The notes under the pieces were generated by a model. The model worked only from the letters and a program-made list of their open reading frames with translations, did no database searches and was not told the DNA's origin. Shown in pieces: positions 25,414 through 36,146 of a DNA stretch of 64,000 bases (position 1 is the first letter of the stretch; the number at the start of each line of letters is the position of its first letter). This DNA comes from Cellulomonas edaphi (GTDB taxonomy: Bacteria; Actinomycetota; Actinomycetes; Actinomycetales; Cellulomonadaceae), in assembly GCF_030362815.1 (NCBI RefSeq), contig NZ_JAUCGR010000001.1, positions 674,024 to 738,023 of the forward strand, written 5' to 3'. A program made the translations under genes and the position numbers.

Positions 25414-26352
25414 TCAGGCCGGGAGCGTGAAGGTGGGCTCGTCGTCGATGCTCGCGGGCGGGACCCGAGTGACCAGGCCGTCAGCCTCGAGCGACTCCAG
25501 GCAGCGGGTCCGCTGCGCGGCGTCCGGCCAGACCGCGTCGACGGCGTGCAGGGGCACCGGGTGCAGCGCGTCGCGCAGCAGGGCCATGATGCGTCCGCGG
25601 ACCTGCCGGTCCGTCCCCGCCCAGGCCTGCGTGCGGCGCCGGCCGGGGTGGTCGTCGGCCGGACGGCCCCGGGCGAGCCACGCGCACGACGAGGCCACCG
25701 GGCAGACCTCGCACCGCGGCGAGCGTGCCGTGCACACCAGTGCGCCCAGCTCCATCGAGGCGGCCGCCCAGCGCGCCGCCGCCACGTCGTCCGCGGGGAC
25801 CAGAGCGGCCGCGTCCCGGACCTCGCCCGCCGTCAGGGAGGGCGCGGGAAGGGCGGCCCCGGCCACCACGCGCGCCAGCACGCGGCGCACGTTGGTGTCG
25901 AGCACCACCGACCGTCGCCCGAACGCGAAGGCCCGCACCGCCGCCGCCGTGTACGCACCGATGCCGGGCAGCGCCAGGAGCGCCTCCTCGTCGTCGGGGA
26001 CGCGGCCCCCGTGCCGGGCGACGATCGCTCGCGCGCACTCCTGGAGCCGTAGCGCGCGGCGCGGGTAGCCCAGGCGGTCCCAGGCGCGCAGCACGTCGGC
26101 GGTCGACGCCGCGGCGAGGTCCGCCGGCGTGGGCCATGCGGCCATCCAGGCTCGCCACGCGGGCTCGACGCGCACCACGGGCGTCTGCTGGAGCATGACC
26201 TCGCTGACCAGCACGCCCCACGGGCTGCGGTCCGCCGCGCGCCAGGGCAGGTCCCGCGCCGACTCCTCGAACCACGCCACGACCCGCTCGACCAGCGGCG
26301 CGGCCTCCGCAGGGTGGGCCGCTGCCGCCGCGACGCGGGCTCTCGGCGTCAC
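25414..26352 (-). CDS. mutY: A/G-specific adenine glycosylase
   Basis: A 312-residue HhH-GPD glycosylase that removes adenine mispaired with 8-oxoguanine. Catalytic E51 lies in SEVMLQQTP and D152 in VLDTNVRRVL, after the hairpin LPGIGAYTAAAV (about 128-139). The [4Fe-4S] cluster cysteines are C207, C214, C217 and C223 with the expected X6-X2-X5 spacing. The C-terminal MutT-like recognition domain is short, as in other actinobacterial MutY proteins. The GTG at 26352 overlaps the stop of the DyP peroxidase gene (GTGA), so this repair enzyme is translationally coupled to exported oxidative-metabolism genes. Confidence 0.94.
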   Translation of the reverse strand: MTPRARVAAAAAHPAEAAPLVERVVAWFEESARDLPWRAADRSPWGVLVSEVMLQQTPVVRVEPAWRAWMAAWPTPADLAAASTADVLRAWDRLGYPRRALRLQECARAIVARHGGRVPDDEEALLALPGIGAYTAAAVRAFAFGRRSVVLDTNVRRVLARVVAGAALPAPSLTAGEVRDAAALVPADDVAAARWAAASMELGALVCTARSPRCEVCPVASSCAWLARGRPADDHPGRRRTQAWAGTDRQVRGRIMALLRDALHPVPLHAVDAVWPDAAQRTRCLESLEADGLVTRVPPASIDDEPTFTLPA

Positions 26353-27500
26353 GTGAACAGGGGGGAACCGAGCGGACGGGTGCGGGAGAAGCCCGGCAGC
26401 ACCAGGAAGCTGCCGCTCGCCGTCGCGGTGGCGTACGTCATGAGGTCGTCGACCTCGTCGAGGCGCAGCTGGGTGCGCACGAAGGCGTCCAGGTCGCGCG
26501 CGAAGCAGACGAAGAGCAGGCCCGCGTCGTCGACGCCCGACGTCGGGTCGGGACCCCGGTCGAACGCGTAGCCCCGGCGCAGCATGAGCGCGCTGCCGGT
26601 GAACGACGGGTGGGCCGCCCGCGCGTGGGCACGCGCGGGCACCAGGTACTCGCCCTCGGGGGTCTTGGCCTGCAGGTCCACCTGCGTGCGGGGTCCGCCG
26701 CCGGACAGCGGCCGGCCGTCGGCGTGACGCCCGATGACGCCGTCGCGGGCGGGCACGTCCAGGGCCGTGAACGCGCGCCGGTCGAGCCGCAGCCGGCGCA
26801 GCACGCACACCGTCGCACCGGCGAGCGGGCCCGACGTGATCCACACGTTCTCGTCGAGCTCGTCCTGGCCCTCGGGCACGATGATGCCGTCGAGGTAGCC
26901 GAGCGGGTTGCGCGCGACCGTGCCCTCCCCGGCGGCGCGGAACCCGTGCTCGGCCCAGAGCGGCACCAGCGTCGGGACCGCCTGGAGCAGGTGGTCCAGC
27001 GCGGGGCGCAGCGCACCGGCGTCGCTCGAGGCGAGCGCGACGAGCAGGTCGCCGTCGCGGCGGTCGGCGGCGATCGCGTCGTCGCGGGCGAAGGACGGCA
27101 TGGGCGTCGCGCCGGGGAGCGACGGGTCGATGGCGCGCAGCGGTCTCGGTCCGAGGCCGACGTGCACCGTGAGGTCGCCGGGTCCGTCGGGCAGGGTCGG
27201 GTTCGGCGTCTGGCTCGGGCCGTCGAGCAGGGCGAGGATCGCCGAGCCGAGCGCGGCCAGGTCGCGCTGCAGCCTCGAGGTGTCGGGCACGGCGAAGACC
27301 GCGTGCAGCGCGTTGCGCTGCGGCGTGGCCGGCCGCGCGACGCCCGCCTGCGTGCGCCCCGCCGCCGAGAGTCGCCGGCCGGTGGGCTCCGGCGTCGCCT
27401 GGTCGATCGCCGCCGCGGCTCCGGCGGCGGCGAGCGTCGCCCCGGCGACGAGCGCACCACCGCCCAGCAGCAGCGAGCGCCGGCTCAGCTCGGGGCTCAC
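26349..27500 (-). CDS. Tat-exported DyP-type haem peroxidase
   Basis: A 383-residue dye-decolorizing peroxidase. The N terminus has a twin-arginine signal (SRRSLLLGGG) and an Ala-rich hydrophobic core to about residue 32, so haem loading in the cytoplasm and Tat export are expected. The DyP motif appears as GYLDG (201-205, catalytic D204), the proximal haem ligand is probably H297 in RAAHPSF, and the distal Arg lies in LMLRRGYAFD. EfeB of iron-uptake operons is a close family relative, but no EfeU or EfeO is encoded here. It is preceded by two lipoprotein genes and followed by mutY, each joined by a four-base overlap. Substrate unknown. Confidence 0.9.
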   Translation of the reverse strand: MSPELSRRSLLLGGGALVAGATLAAAGAAAAIDQATPEPTGRRLSAAGRTQAGVARPATPQRNALHAVFAVPDTSRLQRDLAALGSAILALLDGPSQTPNPTLPDGPGDLTVHVGLGPRPLRAIDPSLPGATPMPSFARDDAIAADRRDGDLLVALASSDAGALRPALDHLLQAVPTLVPLWAEHGFRAAGEGTVARNPLGYLDGIIVPEGQDELDENVWITSGPLAGATVCVLRRLRLDRRAFTALDVPARDGVIGRHADGRPLSGGGPRTQVDLQAKTPEGEYLVPARAHARAAHPSFTGSALMLRRGYAFDRGPDPTSGVDDAGLLFVCFARDLDAFVRTQLRLDEVDDLMTYATATASGSFLVLPGFSRTRPLGSPLFT

Positions 27501-28165
27501 GAGCCCTCCGCCGGGACCAGGGCGTCCAGCCGGCTCGGGTCGAGCGAGTCGCCGAGGTCGATGGTCACCCACTCGCCGCCCACCAGCACCTCGGCCCGTC
27601 GCAGCAGCCCGTCGCCGTCCACCCAGTAGCGCGCGTTGCCCGCGCTGGTGGCCGTGAACACGTCGACGGGCGCCCCCTGCACCTCGTCCGAGCGCAGCCA
27701 CCGAGCGCCGCCCTGCTGGAGCAGCAGCGGGTTCTCCGGGCGGTCCGAGCCGAGGTCGAGCAGCACCAGCAGCAGCGCGTGCTCGGCCGACGCCGAGGCG
27801 TCGAGCGGCGAACGCTGCGCGGACGCGAGCTCCGCTGGCGGGGGCAGCGGTGCGGTGGCGGCTGCTGCCGGCGCGAGCGCCGCCGACTCCCCGTCCCAGG
27901 TGAGCAGGCTCGGGGCCGCGCCCTCCTGGTCGAGGCTGGCGTAGCCCACGTGGTCGACGAAGTCGACCCAGCCGTCGAGGTGCACCGGGCCCTGCGCGTC
28001 CTCGGTGGACGCGGCGACGACGCGCGCGCCCGCGTCGTAGTTGCGGAACCGCACCTGCGCGAGGGTCTGTGCCTCCTCGGACGTCACGGGGCGCGCCTCG
28101 TCGCCCCCGCTGCCGCACGCGCCGAGCAGCCCGGCGGCGAGGAGGGTGACCAGGACGCGCCTCAT
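27497..28165 (-). CDS. conserved lipoprotein of unknown function
   Basis: A 222-residue predicted lipoprotein with lipobox LLGACGSGG (C17). I do not recognise the family with certainty. The region from about 35 onward alternates beta-strand-like stretches (ARVVAASTEDAQGPVHLDGW, ARYWVDGDGLLRRAEVLVGG) in a pattern reminiscent of LppX/LprG-like lipoproteins. Both ends overlap neighbours by four bases: ATGA with the beta-helix lipoprotein upstream and GTGA with the DyP peroxidase downstream. The three exported products therefore come from one coupled message and probably act together in the envelope. Confidence 0.8.
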   Translation of the reverse strand: MRRVLVTLLAAGLLGACGSGGDEARPVTSEEAQTLAQVRFRNYDAGARVVAASTEDAQGPVHLDGWVDFVDHVGYASLDQEGAAPSLLTWDGESAALAPAAAATAPLPPPAELASAQRSPLDASASAEHALLLVLLDLGSDRPENPLLLQQGGARWLRSDEVQGAPVDVFTATSAGNARYWVDGDGLLRRAEVLVGGEWVTIDLGDSLDPSRLDALVPAEGS

Positions 28166-29463
28166 GCGGTCCCCGACATCGCGGCGAGGAAGTCCGCGGG
28201 GGGCACCGGGAAGCCGGCCGGGTCCGGCATGGTCACCCGTGCGGGCAGGGGGGCCGCCTGGCCGGTCCACGCGCCCATGTCGGGCTGGGCGACCGGCGAC
28301 GCGACGCGCAGGAAGCTGGTGCCGCGCGGGACGCTCGTGCCCTCCAGCGGGGCGGCGGGCTGTGCTGCCGTGCCGGGGCAGGGCGCCAGGAGGTCCGCGG
28401 GCGACGTGGTGGGCGTCCCGTCGGCGCAGTTGCCGGCGGCGGGCGCGCGCGTCGCCGAGGTGTTGGCGAGGTCCACGCCGTTGCCCTCGAAGGCGTTGCC
28501 CGTGAAGGCGTTGGACGCCGCGGCGAGGTCCTCGGTGTTGGCGAGCTGGACGCCCGCGACGGGGTTGCCGCTGATCCGGTTGCGGGTGAGCGCGTTCTCG
28601 ATGCCGCCGCTGATGCCCAGGCCGAGCCCGAACGAGCCGCTGGCCTGGGCGGGCGAGTCCGGCTCGGCGTTGTCCGCGAGCAGGTTGCCCACCACGGTGT
28701 TGGCGCGCTGCGGGGTGAACGCCTCCTGGTAGTTCGAGATCAGCGTCATGCCGACGCGATTTCCCGAGAACCTGTTCCCGGCGATCATCACCGAGTCGGA
28801 CGCGTTGGCATTCTCGAACCCGACGGCATTTCTTTCCGCGACATTTCCGGTCACGAGGATCCCGCATTGTCGGCACTGGCCCACGTAGAAACCGCTGTCC
28901 GCCGACCCCGACGCGTAGGAGTCCTGGATGACGCCGTCGTGGGCGTCGAACGCGTAGATCCCGTAGAGGCCGTTGTTGGCAGCGGTCACGTGGTCGATCG
29001 AGAACCGGCGGACGGGCGGGAACTTGTCCGGGTCGAGCCGGGTGTAGCCGTCGCCGTTGTGCGCCGACGGGCCGTTCTCGTCGTGCAGGCCCGTCACGAG
29101 CACGCCGTAGAACGTGGTCTCGCGCACCGTGAGGTTCTCGATCCGGGCACCGTCCGCCGTCGCGACGATGCCGTACGGCCGCTTCCCCTCCCCGGTGATG
29201 ACCGTCGCATTGCGGTCCTCGCCGCGGATCGTCACGTCCGTGGTGCTCAGCAGCACCTGCTCGGGGTAGGTCCCGGCGGCGACGAGCACGGTCCCACCGG
29301 GAGCGACGCGCTCGACGGCGTCCGTGATGGTCGCTGCGTCCGCGGGCACGCGGACAAGCTCCTGGCTCCCCTGCGAGGAGCTGCACGCACCCGCCGACAG
29401 CGCCGCGACCGCACCGAGGACCACGGCGAGCGTGGTCGGGATCAGGCGGGGGCGGGGGCGCAC
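28162..29463 (-). CDS. right-handed parallel beta-helix lipoprotein
   Basis: A 433-residue lipoprotein (lipobox near [10 protein letters not shown]27) with a NosD/pectate-lyase-like parallel beta-helix. Successive coils show the repeating pattern seen in [88 protein letters not shown] and [22 protein letters not shown] pair near residue 200 could bind metal or form a disulfide. The C terminus (from about 345) is Pro/Ala-rich. Parallel beta-helices of this sort bind or cut polysaccharides, but no lyase catalytic set is visible. GTG at 29463 is the start. First gene of the coupled beta-helix/lipoprotein/DyP/MutY cluster. Confidence 0.88.
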   Translation of the reverse strand: MRPRPRLIPTTLAVVLGAVAALSAGACSSSQGSQELVRVPADAATITDAVERVAPGGTVLVAAGTYPEQVLLSTTDVTIRGEDRNATVITGEGKRPYGIVATADGARIENLTVRETTFYGVLVTGLHDENGPSAHNGDGYTRLDPDKFPPVRRFSIDHVTAANNGLYGIYAFDAHDGVIQDSYASGSADSGFYVGQCRQCGILVTGNVAERNAVGFENANASDSVMIAGNRFSGNRVGMTLISNYQEAFTPQRANTVVGNLLADNAEPDSPAQASGSFGLGLGISGGIENALTRNRISGNPVAGVQLANTEDLAAASNAFTGNAFEGNGVDLANTSATRAPAAGNCADGTPTTSPADLLAPCPGTAAQPAAPLEGTSVPRGTSFLRVASPVAQPDMGAWTGQAAPLPARVTMPDPAGFPVPPADFLAAMSGTA

Positions 29464-29696
29464 GGGGTGAGTCTAGGTGGCCGCTCCGGGGCAGCCGCGA
29501 GGCGCTGGTCACACTCCGTCGGGTGATTGTGATGGGCCGGATGGGCGGTACCACCCAGGCACATCGGACAGCCTCCGGGCGGGAAATTCGCCGCGTGATT
29601 GGCTTTCGCCCCGACCGCCGTTCGCGACCGCGCCCAAAATGGGCGAATTCGCACAAAGGGCTCCTCGACGGCCCATCGATAAAGGGATCTCGCCTC

Positions 29697-32600
29697 GTGC
29701 ACCTGAATGTCATCCGACCCGCCCGCCGAGCCGTCTCGGGCGTGACCGTCGCGGCTCTGCTCGCGACGGGGCTCGTCGCCGGCGCGAGCACGGCGAGCGC
29801 CGCGACCGACACGGTGGGTGGCCGGGTGTACCGGGACTTCAACGGCAACGGCGCGTACGACACTGTCGTGGCCGTCGGCGTCGCGAAGGACGTGGGCCTG
29901 CCCGGCGTCGACGTCGTCGTCACGGACGGCAGAGGCGCGAGCACCACCGTCCAGACCGGGCCGACCGGGCAGTGGACCGCGGACGTCACCTCGCTGACCG
30001 GTCCACGGTTCCGGGTGCAGCTCGAGACCCCGGACGCGTTGGTGACCTCGGCGGTGGGTTCGGCCAACCGCAGCTCGGTGCAGTTCGTCGAGGCGGGCGC
30101 CACGGACGTCGACTACGGCGTCAACGTCCCGGCCGACCACACGCAGGACCACGTCCCGCTGGTGACGACGATCCAGTACGCGGGCACCCGCGCAGGGGCC
30201 GATGTCAAGGACCTGGCGGCGGTCACCGCGACCCCGTGGGACGTGGCGCGCAACGACTCGGGCGCCAACGACTACTCGCGGTTCGCCGCGCGGACCACGA
30301 TCGCCACCTACGGGCAGGTCGGCTCCGTCTGGTCCACCGCGTACTCGGGGGTCACCGACGACCTGTATGTCTCGGCCACCTACAAGCGCCACGCGGACCT
30401 CGGGCCCGGTGGCCTGGGGGCGATCTACCGCTTCGCCGACCTCACCGCCGACGACGGCACGGTCCGCACCACGCCCGCGATGAGCACGATCGACGTGACG
30501 ACGCTCCGCGACCAGGACGGCAACCTCATCGACGTGGGGACGGCCGCACGGCCGGCGCTCGGCTCGTCGTCGAGCCTCGCGCCGGACGCCGACGCCTTCG
30601 CGAAGGCCGCCAAGGTGGGCATCGGCGGCATCTCGCTGAACGCCCGCGGGACCGTGCTCTACTTCGTCAACCTGCGTGACGCGCAGCTGTACGCGGTCGA
30701 CCTCACCGCGACCCCGCGCACGGCGCTGCGCGTGGGCTCGGGAGCGGGTGCGGGGGAGCAGCCCTGGGCGCTCTCGGTGCGCGGCGGCAAGGTCTACGTC
30801 GGGTCGACCGACACCGGCGCCGTGGCCGGCCAGCCGGCGGGCACTGCCGGCCTGCGCGCCCACGTCCGCGTCGCGTCCGAGGCCGCGGTGCTGGCGGGGT
30901 CGCCCGTGTGGACCTCGGTCGTCAAGAACGGTGACGGCACCGACGGCGTGGCCCTCGGCTACACCAAGGGCAACCCGATCTCGGGCTGGTCCGGCCGAGG
31001 GACGTACTGGGCCGACACCAAGCCGCAGGTGAAGCGGTGGAACACGTGGTCCGACACGTGGACTTTCGCGGGTGGGGCGGTCGGCTTCGCCGCTCCGGAC
31101 GCCTCCGGCGCGGCCGGCTGGGGGCCGGTGCACGCCTACCCCCAGGCCGTGCTCACCGACCTCACGTTCGACCAGGACGGCTTCCTGATCCTCAGCCTCG
31201 CGGACCGCACCGCGATCCAGGGCGGCAACCGCAACAGCGCGTCCGACCCCGCGGTCACCGGCACGTTCGAGTCGGTCTCGGCGGGCGACATGCTCATCGC
31301 CGGTGCGACGGACGTGGCGCACACCCAGTTCCGGGCGGAGTCCAACGGCTCGGTCACGGGGTACAACTACCTCGGTGCGAGCGTCGTGCGCTCGGGGCAG
31401 GTCGGCAACGGGCAGGGCCCCGGGGGCGGCGAGTTCTACGCCGACCAGCAGAACCTCGGGACGGGTGCCACGCACTACGAGACCACGCTGGGCAGCGCGG
31501 TCTCCTTCCCGGGCGCGCCGCAGCCCGTGCTCGCCACGGTGTTCGACCCCCTCGGCGGCATCCGGCTCGCGGGCCTCATGTGGTTCAACGGGACCACCGG
31601 CGCCGCGGTGCGCGGCTACGAGCACACGCTCGACACCGCGCAGACGTCGGGCAGCCGCACGTTCCAGAAGGGCGGCGGGCTGGGCGCCATCGAGGCGCTC
31701 GCCGGTGAGGCACCGGTGGAGATCGGCAACCGCGTGTGGTTCGACGCGGACCAGGACGGCATCCAGGACGCCGACGAGCCGGCCGTCGCCGGTGTCGTCG
31801 TCGGGCTCGTCGACCAGGGCGGGACCACGGTCGCGACCAGGACCACCGACGCGTCGGGCGAGTACTACTTCCGCTCGGACACCGACGGCTTCGACGCCTT
31901 CGGCGCCTACACCCTCACGTTCACGCGGCCGAGCACGGGCTCGTGGTCCGGCGGCGCGTTCGGCGACGTGCCGTGGAGCAGGCTGAGCTTCACGACGCAG
32001 GACGCCGGCAGCGACGACACCGTGGACTCCGACGCGGACACGACCGGGACGCTCACGTACACCGTGCGCGGGCCGGGCGAGAACGACCACACGCTCGACG
32101 TCGGCCTGGTCGCCGACGCCTCCTTCACCGTCGAGAAGGCCATCAGCCCGGACGGCGGCACCGCGGACCCCGGCGCGACCTTCGCCATGCACGTGCAGGC
32201 GACCAGCTTCCGCGGCGAGCCGCTGAGCCTGCCGGCCGGTGACACCGACTTCGACGTGAGCGTGGGCTCGGGGAACGGCCACACCGTGAGCGTGCCGCTC
32301 GGGACGCGCGTGGAGGTGACCGAGACGACCACGACCGGCCTGCGCTCGCCGGCCACGGTGGACCCCGCGGGCTCGTTCGCCGTGCTCAGCACGGGACAGC
32401 CGCAGCTCGTCACCGTGACCAACACGCTCGTGGAGCCGGGCACCTTCTCGGTCCACAAGAGCGTCACGGGCCCCGGGGCCGCCTACGTCCCCGCGGGGAC
32501 GGGTTTCACGGTGGAGTACAGCACCGACGCGGGCAGCACGTGGAAGACGCTGACCGTCGCGGACGGCGCCACGGTCACCTCTCCCGAGCTGCCGGCCGGC

Positions 32601-35288
32601 AGCACCGTGCTGGTGCGCGAGGCCCCGCGCCCCGCGGTCACGGGTGTGGTCTGGGGCGCGGCGACGTGGACCATCGGCTCCGCCACCTCGACGGGCACGC
32701 AGTCCGTGACGATCGGCGACGGCACGGACATCGGCCTCGCGCTGGAGAACCCGACGACGCTCGTGTCGAGCGGCTTCTCCGTGACCAAGGACGTCGCGGG
32801 CGCGGCGGCGGGCTCGGTGCCCGACGACTTCGCCTTCACGGTGCACTACGCGTACGTCGACGCTGCCGGCGCCGACGTCACGGGCGACCTCGAGCTGAGC
32901 AAGTCCGCCCCGACCGACGGCGTGGCGGGCGTGCCGTTCGGCACGAGCGTGACGCTCTCGGAGTCGACCCCGACCGGCGCACCCGCCGACGTGCGGTGGG
33001 GCGCGCCCGGCTGGGCGGGGACCGGTGTGACCGACAACGGCGACGGGTCGGCGACGCTGGTCGTCGGTGCGAGCACCGCTGCCGTGACGCTCACCAACCC
33101 CACGACGCAGCGGACCGGCGGCTTCGACATCACCAAGCGCGTGACCGGCGCGGCCAGCGGCTCGGCACCGGACGCCGACTACACGGTGCACTACGCGTAC
33201 GGCACGACGTCGGGCACGTTGAGCATGGCGGCCGACGAGACCGACGGCGTCACCGGGATCCCCGCGGGCACCGAGGTGCTGCTGTGGGAGGGCACGCGCC
33301 CCGCCGGTGCACCGGACCTCTCCTGGGGCACGCCCGTGTGGGGCGGCGCCGGGGTCACGGACAACGGCGACGGCACGGCGACGCTCGTCGTGGGCGACGG
33401 CGTGGTCGCGGACGTCGAGCTGACCAACCCGACCACGCAGCTGGTGGGCGGCTTCTCGGTGACCAAGGCGGTCACCGGTGACGCATCCGCGTCGGTGCCC
33501 CCGACCTTCCAGTTCACCGTGCGCTACGCACTGGACGGCGTCGACCAGCCGCCGATCACGCTCACCACGGCCGACCCCACCCGTGCGTTCGCCGGCCTTC
33601 CCCGCGGCGCCGTCGTGACGCTCGACGAGGTGAGCCCCACGGGAGCGCCCGCCGACGTGCGGTGGGGGAACCCGGTCTGGAGCGGCACGGGAGTGACCGT
33701 CCAGGGCGACGGCTCTGCGTCGTTCGTGGTGGGTGACCAGGCCGTCGCCGTGACGCTGACGAACCCGACCGCGCGTGTGCTCGGCTCGTTCGCGGTGACC
33801 AAGCGCGTCGTCGGCGAGGGCCGTCGCGTGCTCGAGGGCGACCCCGCCTTCTCGGTGACCTACAGCCACCCCGGCGCGCAGCCTGAGACGATCACGGTGC
33901 ACGACGGCGAGCGCTGGGCCTCGCCGCAGCTGCCCGCCGGCACGGTGGTCACGCTCAGCGAGGCCCGCCCCCTCGTCGGCCTGCCGGCCGGCGCCACGTG
34001 GGGCACGCCGCGCTTCCTCGTGGGCGGCGTCGAGGTCGACAGTGTGACGATCGGCGACGGCACCACCGTCGAGGTCACGCTCGAGAACCCGACCGCGGTC
34101 ACGCCGCTGGTCGACATCGAGAAGGGTGACGGCGTCGGCAGCACCATCACGCACGACGCCGACACGATGGCCGACGGCGAGGTCTACGCGCCCGGCGAGC
34201 GGCGCCGGGTGGTGCTCACCGTCGCCAACACGGGCACCGAGCGTCTGCGCGACGTCGTCCTGCGTGACAGCACGGTCTCCGGCGCCGACGTCACGGCGAT
34301 CCGCTGGACGTTCCCCGACGGCAGCACGGCGCTGGCGGATCGAGTGAGCGGCGCCTGGGAGGCCCGCTGGGAGGCGACCTTCGACGGCAGCACCTCCTTC
34401 GCCCCGGGTGCGGTGATCACCGGGATCGCCACGCTGACGGTGCGGGCCGGCGACGCGCCGCACGTGGACCGTGCGCGCGTGGACGCGGTCGGTGTCGCGA
34501 GCGGCACGCGCGTCGACGACAGGGACGACTACCACGCGTTCACGGGCGCCATCCAGGTGATCAAGTACGACGGGTCGCACGCCGACCCGGTGGTCCGGGA
34601 CGGCGGCGACTGGGTGATCCCCGCGAAGCCGCTCGTGGACCCGGCGCAGGACGCGAACGACGCGGCCCACGCCGTGCACCTGCCCGCCGGGGCGCCGAGC
34701 CCGGTGCGCTGGGTCGTCACCAACACGGGATCGACCACCCTGACGGACGTCGACCTCGTCGACGTGACCCGGGACGGCCCGGCGCTGACCGGGATCACCT
34801 GTGACCTGTCGGAGCTCGGCGGCCCCGCGACGTTCGCGCCGTCGCGCGGCACCTGGCACGGGCTCCTCCCGCCGTCCGCCTCGTTCTTCTGCACCGGCAC
34901 GCTGACGCTGGCCACCGGCGCGCACGCCGACACGGTGACCGCCACGGCGACGGTCGTGGTCCCGGCGGTCGACGCCGGCGGAGTCCCGACCGGTGCGCCG
35001 TCCCTGGGCGGGCGCGGTCGGCCGGTGGTGGCGACGCACGACGACGGCACCCCCGTGCGCGTCACGGACGCCGATCCGTTCCACGCGGTCGACGTCGTCG
35101 AGCCGACCGAGCGGCCGGGTGTGGACCCGACCGAGCCGACGCCCGGCGGCCCGGCACCGAAGCCCGTTCCGGACGACGAGTCGCTCGCGCGCACCGGCTC
35201 CGACGTCGCGCCGGCGCTCGGGGTGGCGCTGCTCGCGGTGCTGCTGGGTGGTCTCGCCGTCGGGGTCGCCCGGAGGCGTCGCTCCTGA
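29697..35288 (+). CDS. giant LARTG-anchored repeat surface protein
   Basis: An 1863-residue cell-surface protein. Order: signal peptide 1-36 (ending [10 protein letters not shown]); SdrD-B-like module about 38-125 ([15 protein letters not shown]); a 550-residue beta-rich, propeller-like region; a second SdrD-B/Cna-B-like module about 675-800 ([15 protein letters not shown]); six tandem DUF5979-like repeats of 105-116 residues (about 806-1471), each starting near F(S/D/A)(V/I)(T/H)K; two DUF11-like modules; and a C-terminal LARTG (1830-1834), membrane helix and RRRR tail. LAxTG is the class E sortase signal of high-GC actinobacteria. GTG at 29697 follows AAAGGGATC. Probably an adhesin or stalk protein; its ligand is unknown. 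It stands alone, divergent from the beta-helix cluster. Confidence 0.9.
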   Translation: MHLNVIRPARRAVSGVTVAALLATGLVAGASTASAATDTVGGRVYRDFNGNGAYDTVVAVGVAKDVGLPGVDVVVTDGRGASTTVQTGPTGQWTADVTSLTGPRFRVQLETPDALVTSAVGSANRSSVQFVEAGATDVDYGVNVPADHTQDHVPLVTTIQYAGTRAGADVKDLAAVTATPWDVARNDSGANDYSRFAARTTIATYGQVGSVWSTAYSGVTDDLYVSATYKRHADLGPGGLGAIYRFADLTADDGTVRTTPAMSTIDVTTLRDQDGNLIDVGTAARPALGSSSSLAPDADAFAKAAKVGIGGISLNARGTVLYFVNLRDAQLYAVDLTATPRTALRVGSGAGAGEQPWALSVRGGKVYVGSTDTGAVAGQPAGTAGLRAHVRVASEAAVLAGSPVWTSVVKNGDGTDGVALGYTKGNPISGWSGRGTYWADTKPQVKRWNTWSDTWTFAGGAVGFAAPDASGAAGWGPVHAYPQAVLTDLTFDQDGFLILSLADRTAIQGGNRNSASDPAVTGTFESVSAGDMLIAGATDVAHTQFRAESNGSVTGYNYLGASVVRSGQVGNGQGPGGGEFYADQQNLGTGATHYETTLGSAVSFPGAPQPVLATVFDPLGGIRLAGLMWFNGTTGAAVRGYEHTLDTAQTSGSRTFQKGGGLGAIEALAGEAPVEIGNRVWFDADQDGIQDADEPAVAGVVVGLVDQGGTTVATRTTDASGEYYFRSDTDGFDAFGAYTLTFTRPSTGSWSGGAFGDVPWSRLSFTTQDAGSDDTVDSDADTTGTLTYTVRGPGENDHTLDVGLVADASFTVEKAISPDGGTADPGATFAMHVQATSFRGEPLSLPAGDTDFDVSVGSGNGHTVSVPLGTRVEVTETTTTGLRSPATVDPAGSFAVLSTGQPQLVTVTNTLVEPGTFSVHKSVTGPGAAYVPAGTGFTVEYSTDAGSTWKTLTVADGATVTSPELPAGSTVLVREAPRPAVTGVVWGAATWTIGSATSTGTQSVTIGDGTDIGLALENPTTLVSSGFSVTKDVAGAAAGSVPDDFAFTVHYAYVDAAGADVTGDLELSKSAPTDGVAGVPFGTSVTLSESTPTGAPADVRWGAPGWAGTGVTDNGDGSATLVVGASTAAVTLTNPTTQRTGGFDITKRVTGAASGSAPDADYTVHYAYGTTSGTLSMAADETDGVTGIPAGTEVLLWEGTRPAGAPDLSWGTPVWGGAGVTDNGDGTATLVVGDGVVADVELTNPTTQLVGGFSVTKAVTGDASASVPPTFQFTVRYALDGVDQPPITLTTADPTRAFAGLPRGAVVTLDEVSPTGAPADVRWGNPVWSGTGVTVQGDGSASFVVGDQAVAVTLTNPTARVLGSFAVTKRVVGEGRRVLEGDPAFSVTYSHPGAQPETITVHDGERWASPQLPAGTVVTLSEARPLVGLPAGATWGTPRFLVGGVEVDSVTIGDGTTVEVTLENPTAVTPLVDIEKGDGVGSTITHDADTMADGEVYAPGERRRVVLTVANTGTERLRDVVLRDSTVSGADVTAIRWTFPDGSTALADRVSGAWEARWEATFDGSTSFAPGAVITGIATLTVRAGDAPHVDRARVDAVGVASGTRVDDRDDYHAFTGAIQVIKYDGSHADPVVRDGGDWVIPAKPLVDPAQDANDAAHAVHLPAGAPSPVRWVVTNTGSTTLTDVDLVDVTRDGPALTGITCDLSELGGPATFAPSRGTWHGLLPPSASFFCTGTLTLATGAHADTVTATATVVVPAVDAGGVPTGAPSLGGRGRPVVATHDDGTPVRVTDADPFHAVDVVEPTERPGVDPTEPTPGGPAPKPVPDDESLARTGSDVAPALGVALLAVLLGGLAVGVARRRRS

Positions 35289-35444
35289 CGTGACGCGGAT
35301 CGGGCGGCGCGCCGCGCGCGTTCGCCCGGTCCACGTGCGCCCGCTCGTACCGTGGTCGGGTCGGACCACGGCTCTCGTCGGGCGCGTGGCCGGCACGGGC
35401 GGGTGGCCGGCACGGCCCGGTAGGCGAGCGAGGGGGAGGTGGCC

Positions 35445-36110
35445 ATGAGTCAGGGACGTCCGACGGGCGTGACGCCACCGCACGTGTACCGCCGTCGGCG
35501 GCTCGTGGTCCTGGGCCTGCCTCTGCTGCTGGTCGCGCTCGTCGTCTGGCTCGTGGGCCGCGGCTCCGCTGGTGAGCCCGCCGCGGCCGCGACGCCGACC
35601 GTCGCGGCCACCGGCAAGGCGCCCGCCTCGGAGCGGCGCGCTGCGCCGACGAAGGAGAAGCCGACGAAGCAGAAGCCGACGAGGCCCACGCCGACGGCGA
35701 CCACTCCGACGGTGGCCCCCAACGTGCCGGGTTGCGACTCGGTCGACCTCGACCTGAGCGCGGACGCGAAGTCCTACTCGGCGGGCGAGAACCCTCGACT
35801 GACCATGACCGTGACCAACACGGGGTCCGCCGCCTGCCTCGTGGACGACGGCACCGCGCACGCCGTCCTGGTGATTACCTCGGGCGACGACGACGTCTGG
35901 TCGAACCAGCACTGCGCCGCCGCGGGCTCGCGGTCGCACCCGCTGCTGCTGTCGGCCGGGAAGAGCGCCACCACGGACGTCACGTGGAAGCGCGTGCGGT
36001 CGAGCGAGGCCTGCGCGGCGTCACCGGCCGCCGCGAAGACCGGTACCTACGCCGTGACGTACTCGCTGGACGGCGAGAACGCGGCGCCGGTGGTGCTGCG
36101 GCTGCGCTGA
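35445..36110 (+). CDS. membrane-anchored protein with exposed beta-sandwich domain
   Basis: A 221-residue protein of unknown function. A basic N terminus (YRRRR) precedes one membrane segment (about 19-38), then a Pro/Thr/Lys-rich linker with KPT repeats (about 45-92), then an extracytoplasmic domain with four cysteines. The segment YSAGENPRLTMTVTNTGSAA looks like the start of a BsuPI-like or DUF4232-like beta sandwich. ATG at 35445 is preceded by GGGGGAGG. It stands between the surface protein and the convergent disA gene. Confidence 0.75.
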   Translation: MSQGRPTGVTPPHVYRRRRLVVLGLPLLLVALVVWLVGRGSAGEPAAAATPTVAATGKAPASERRAAPTKEKPTKQKPTRPTPTATTPTVAPNVPGCDSVDLDLSADAKSYSAGENPRLTMTVTNTGSAACLVDDGTAHAVLVITSGDDDVWSNQHCAAAGSRSHPLLLSAGKSATTDVTWKRVRSSEACAASPAAAKTGTYAVTYSLDGENAAPVVLRLR

Positions 36111-36146
36111 GCCGGGAGTCCGGCGCACCGCGGGTGACCGGGCCTG

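Noticed and set aside
29442-35939. A 2165-codon minus-strand open frame opposite the surface protein
   Set aside because: The product is low-complexity Arg/Gly/Val/His without domains, while the plus strand has a signal peptide, repeats and a sorting signal.
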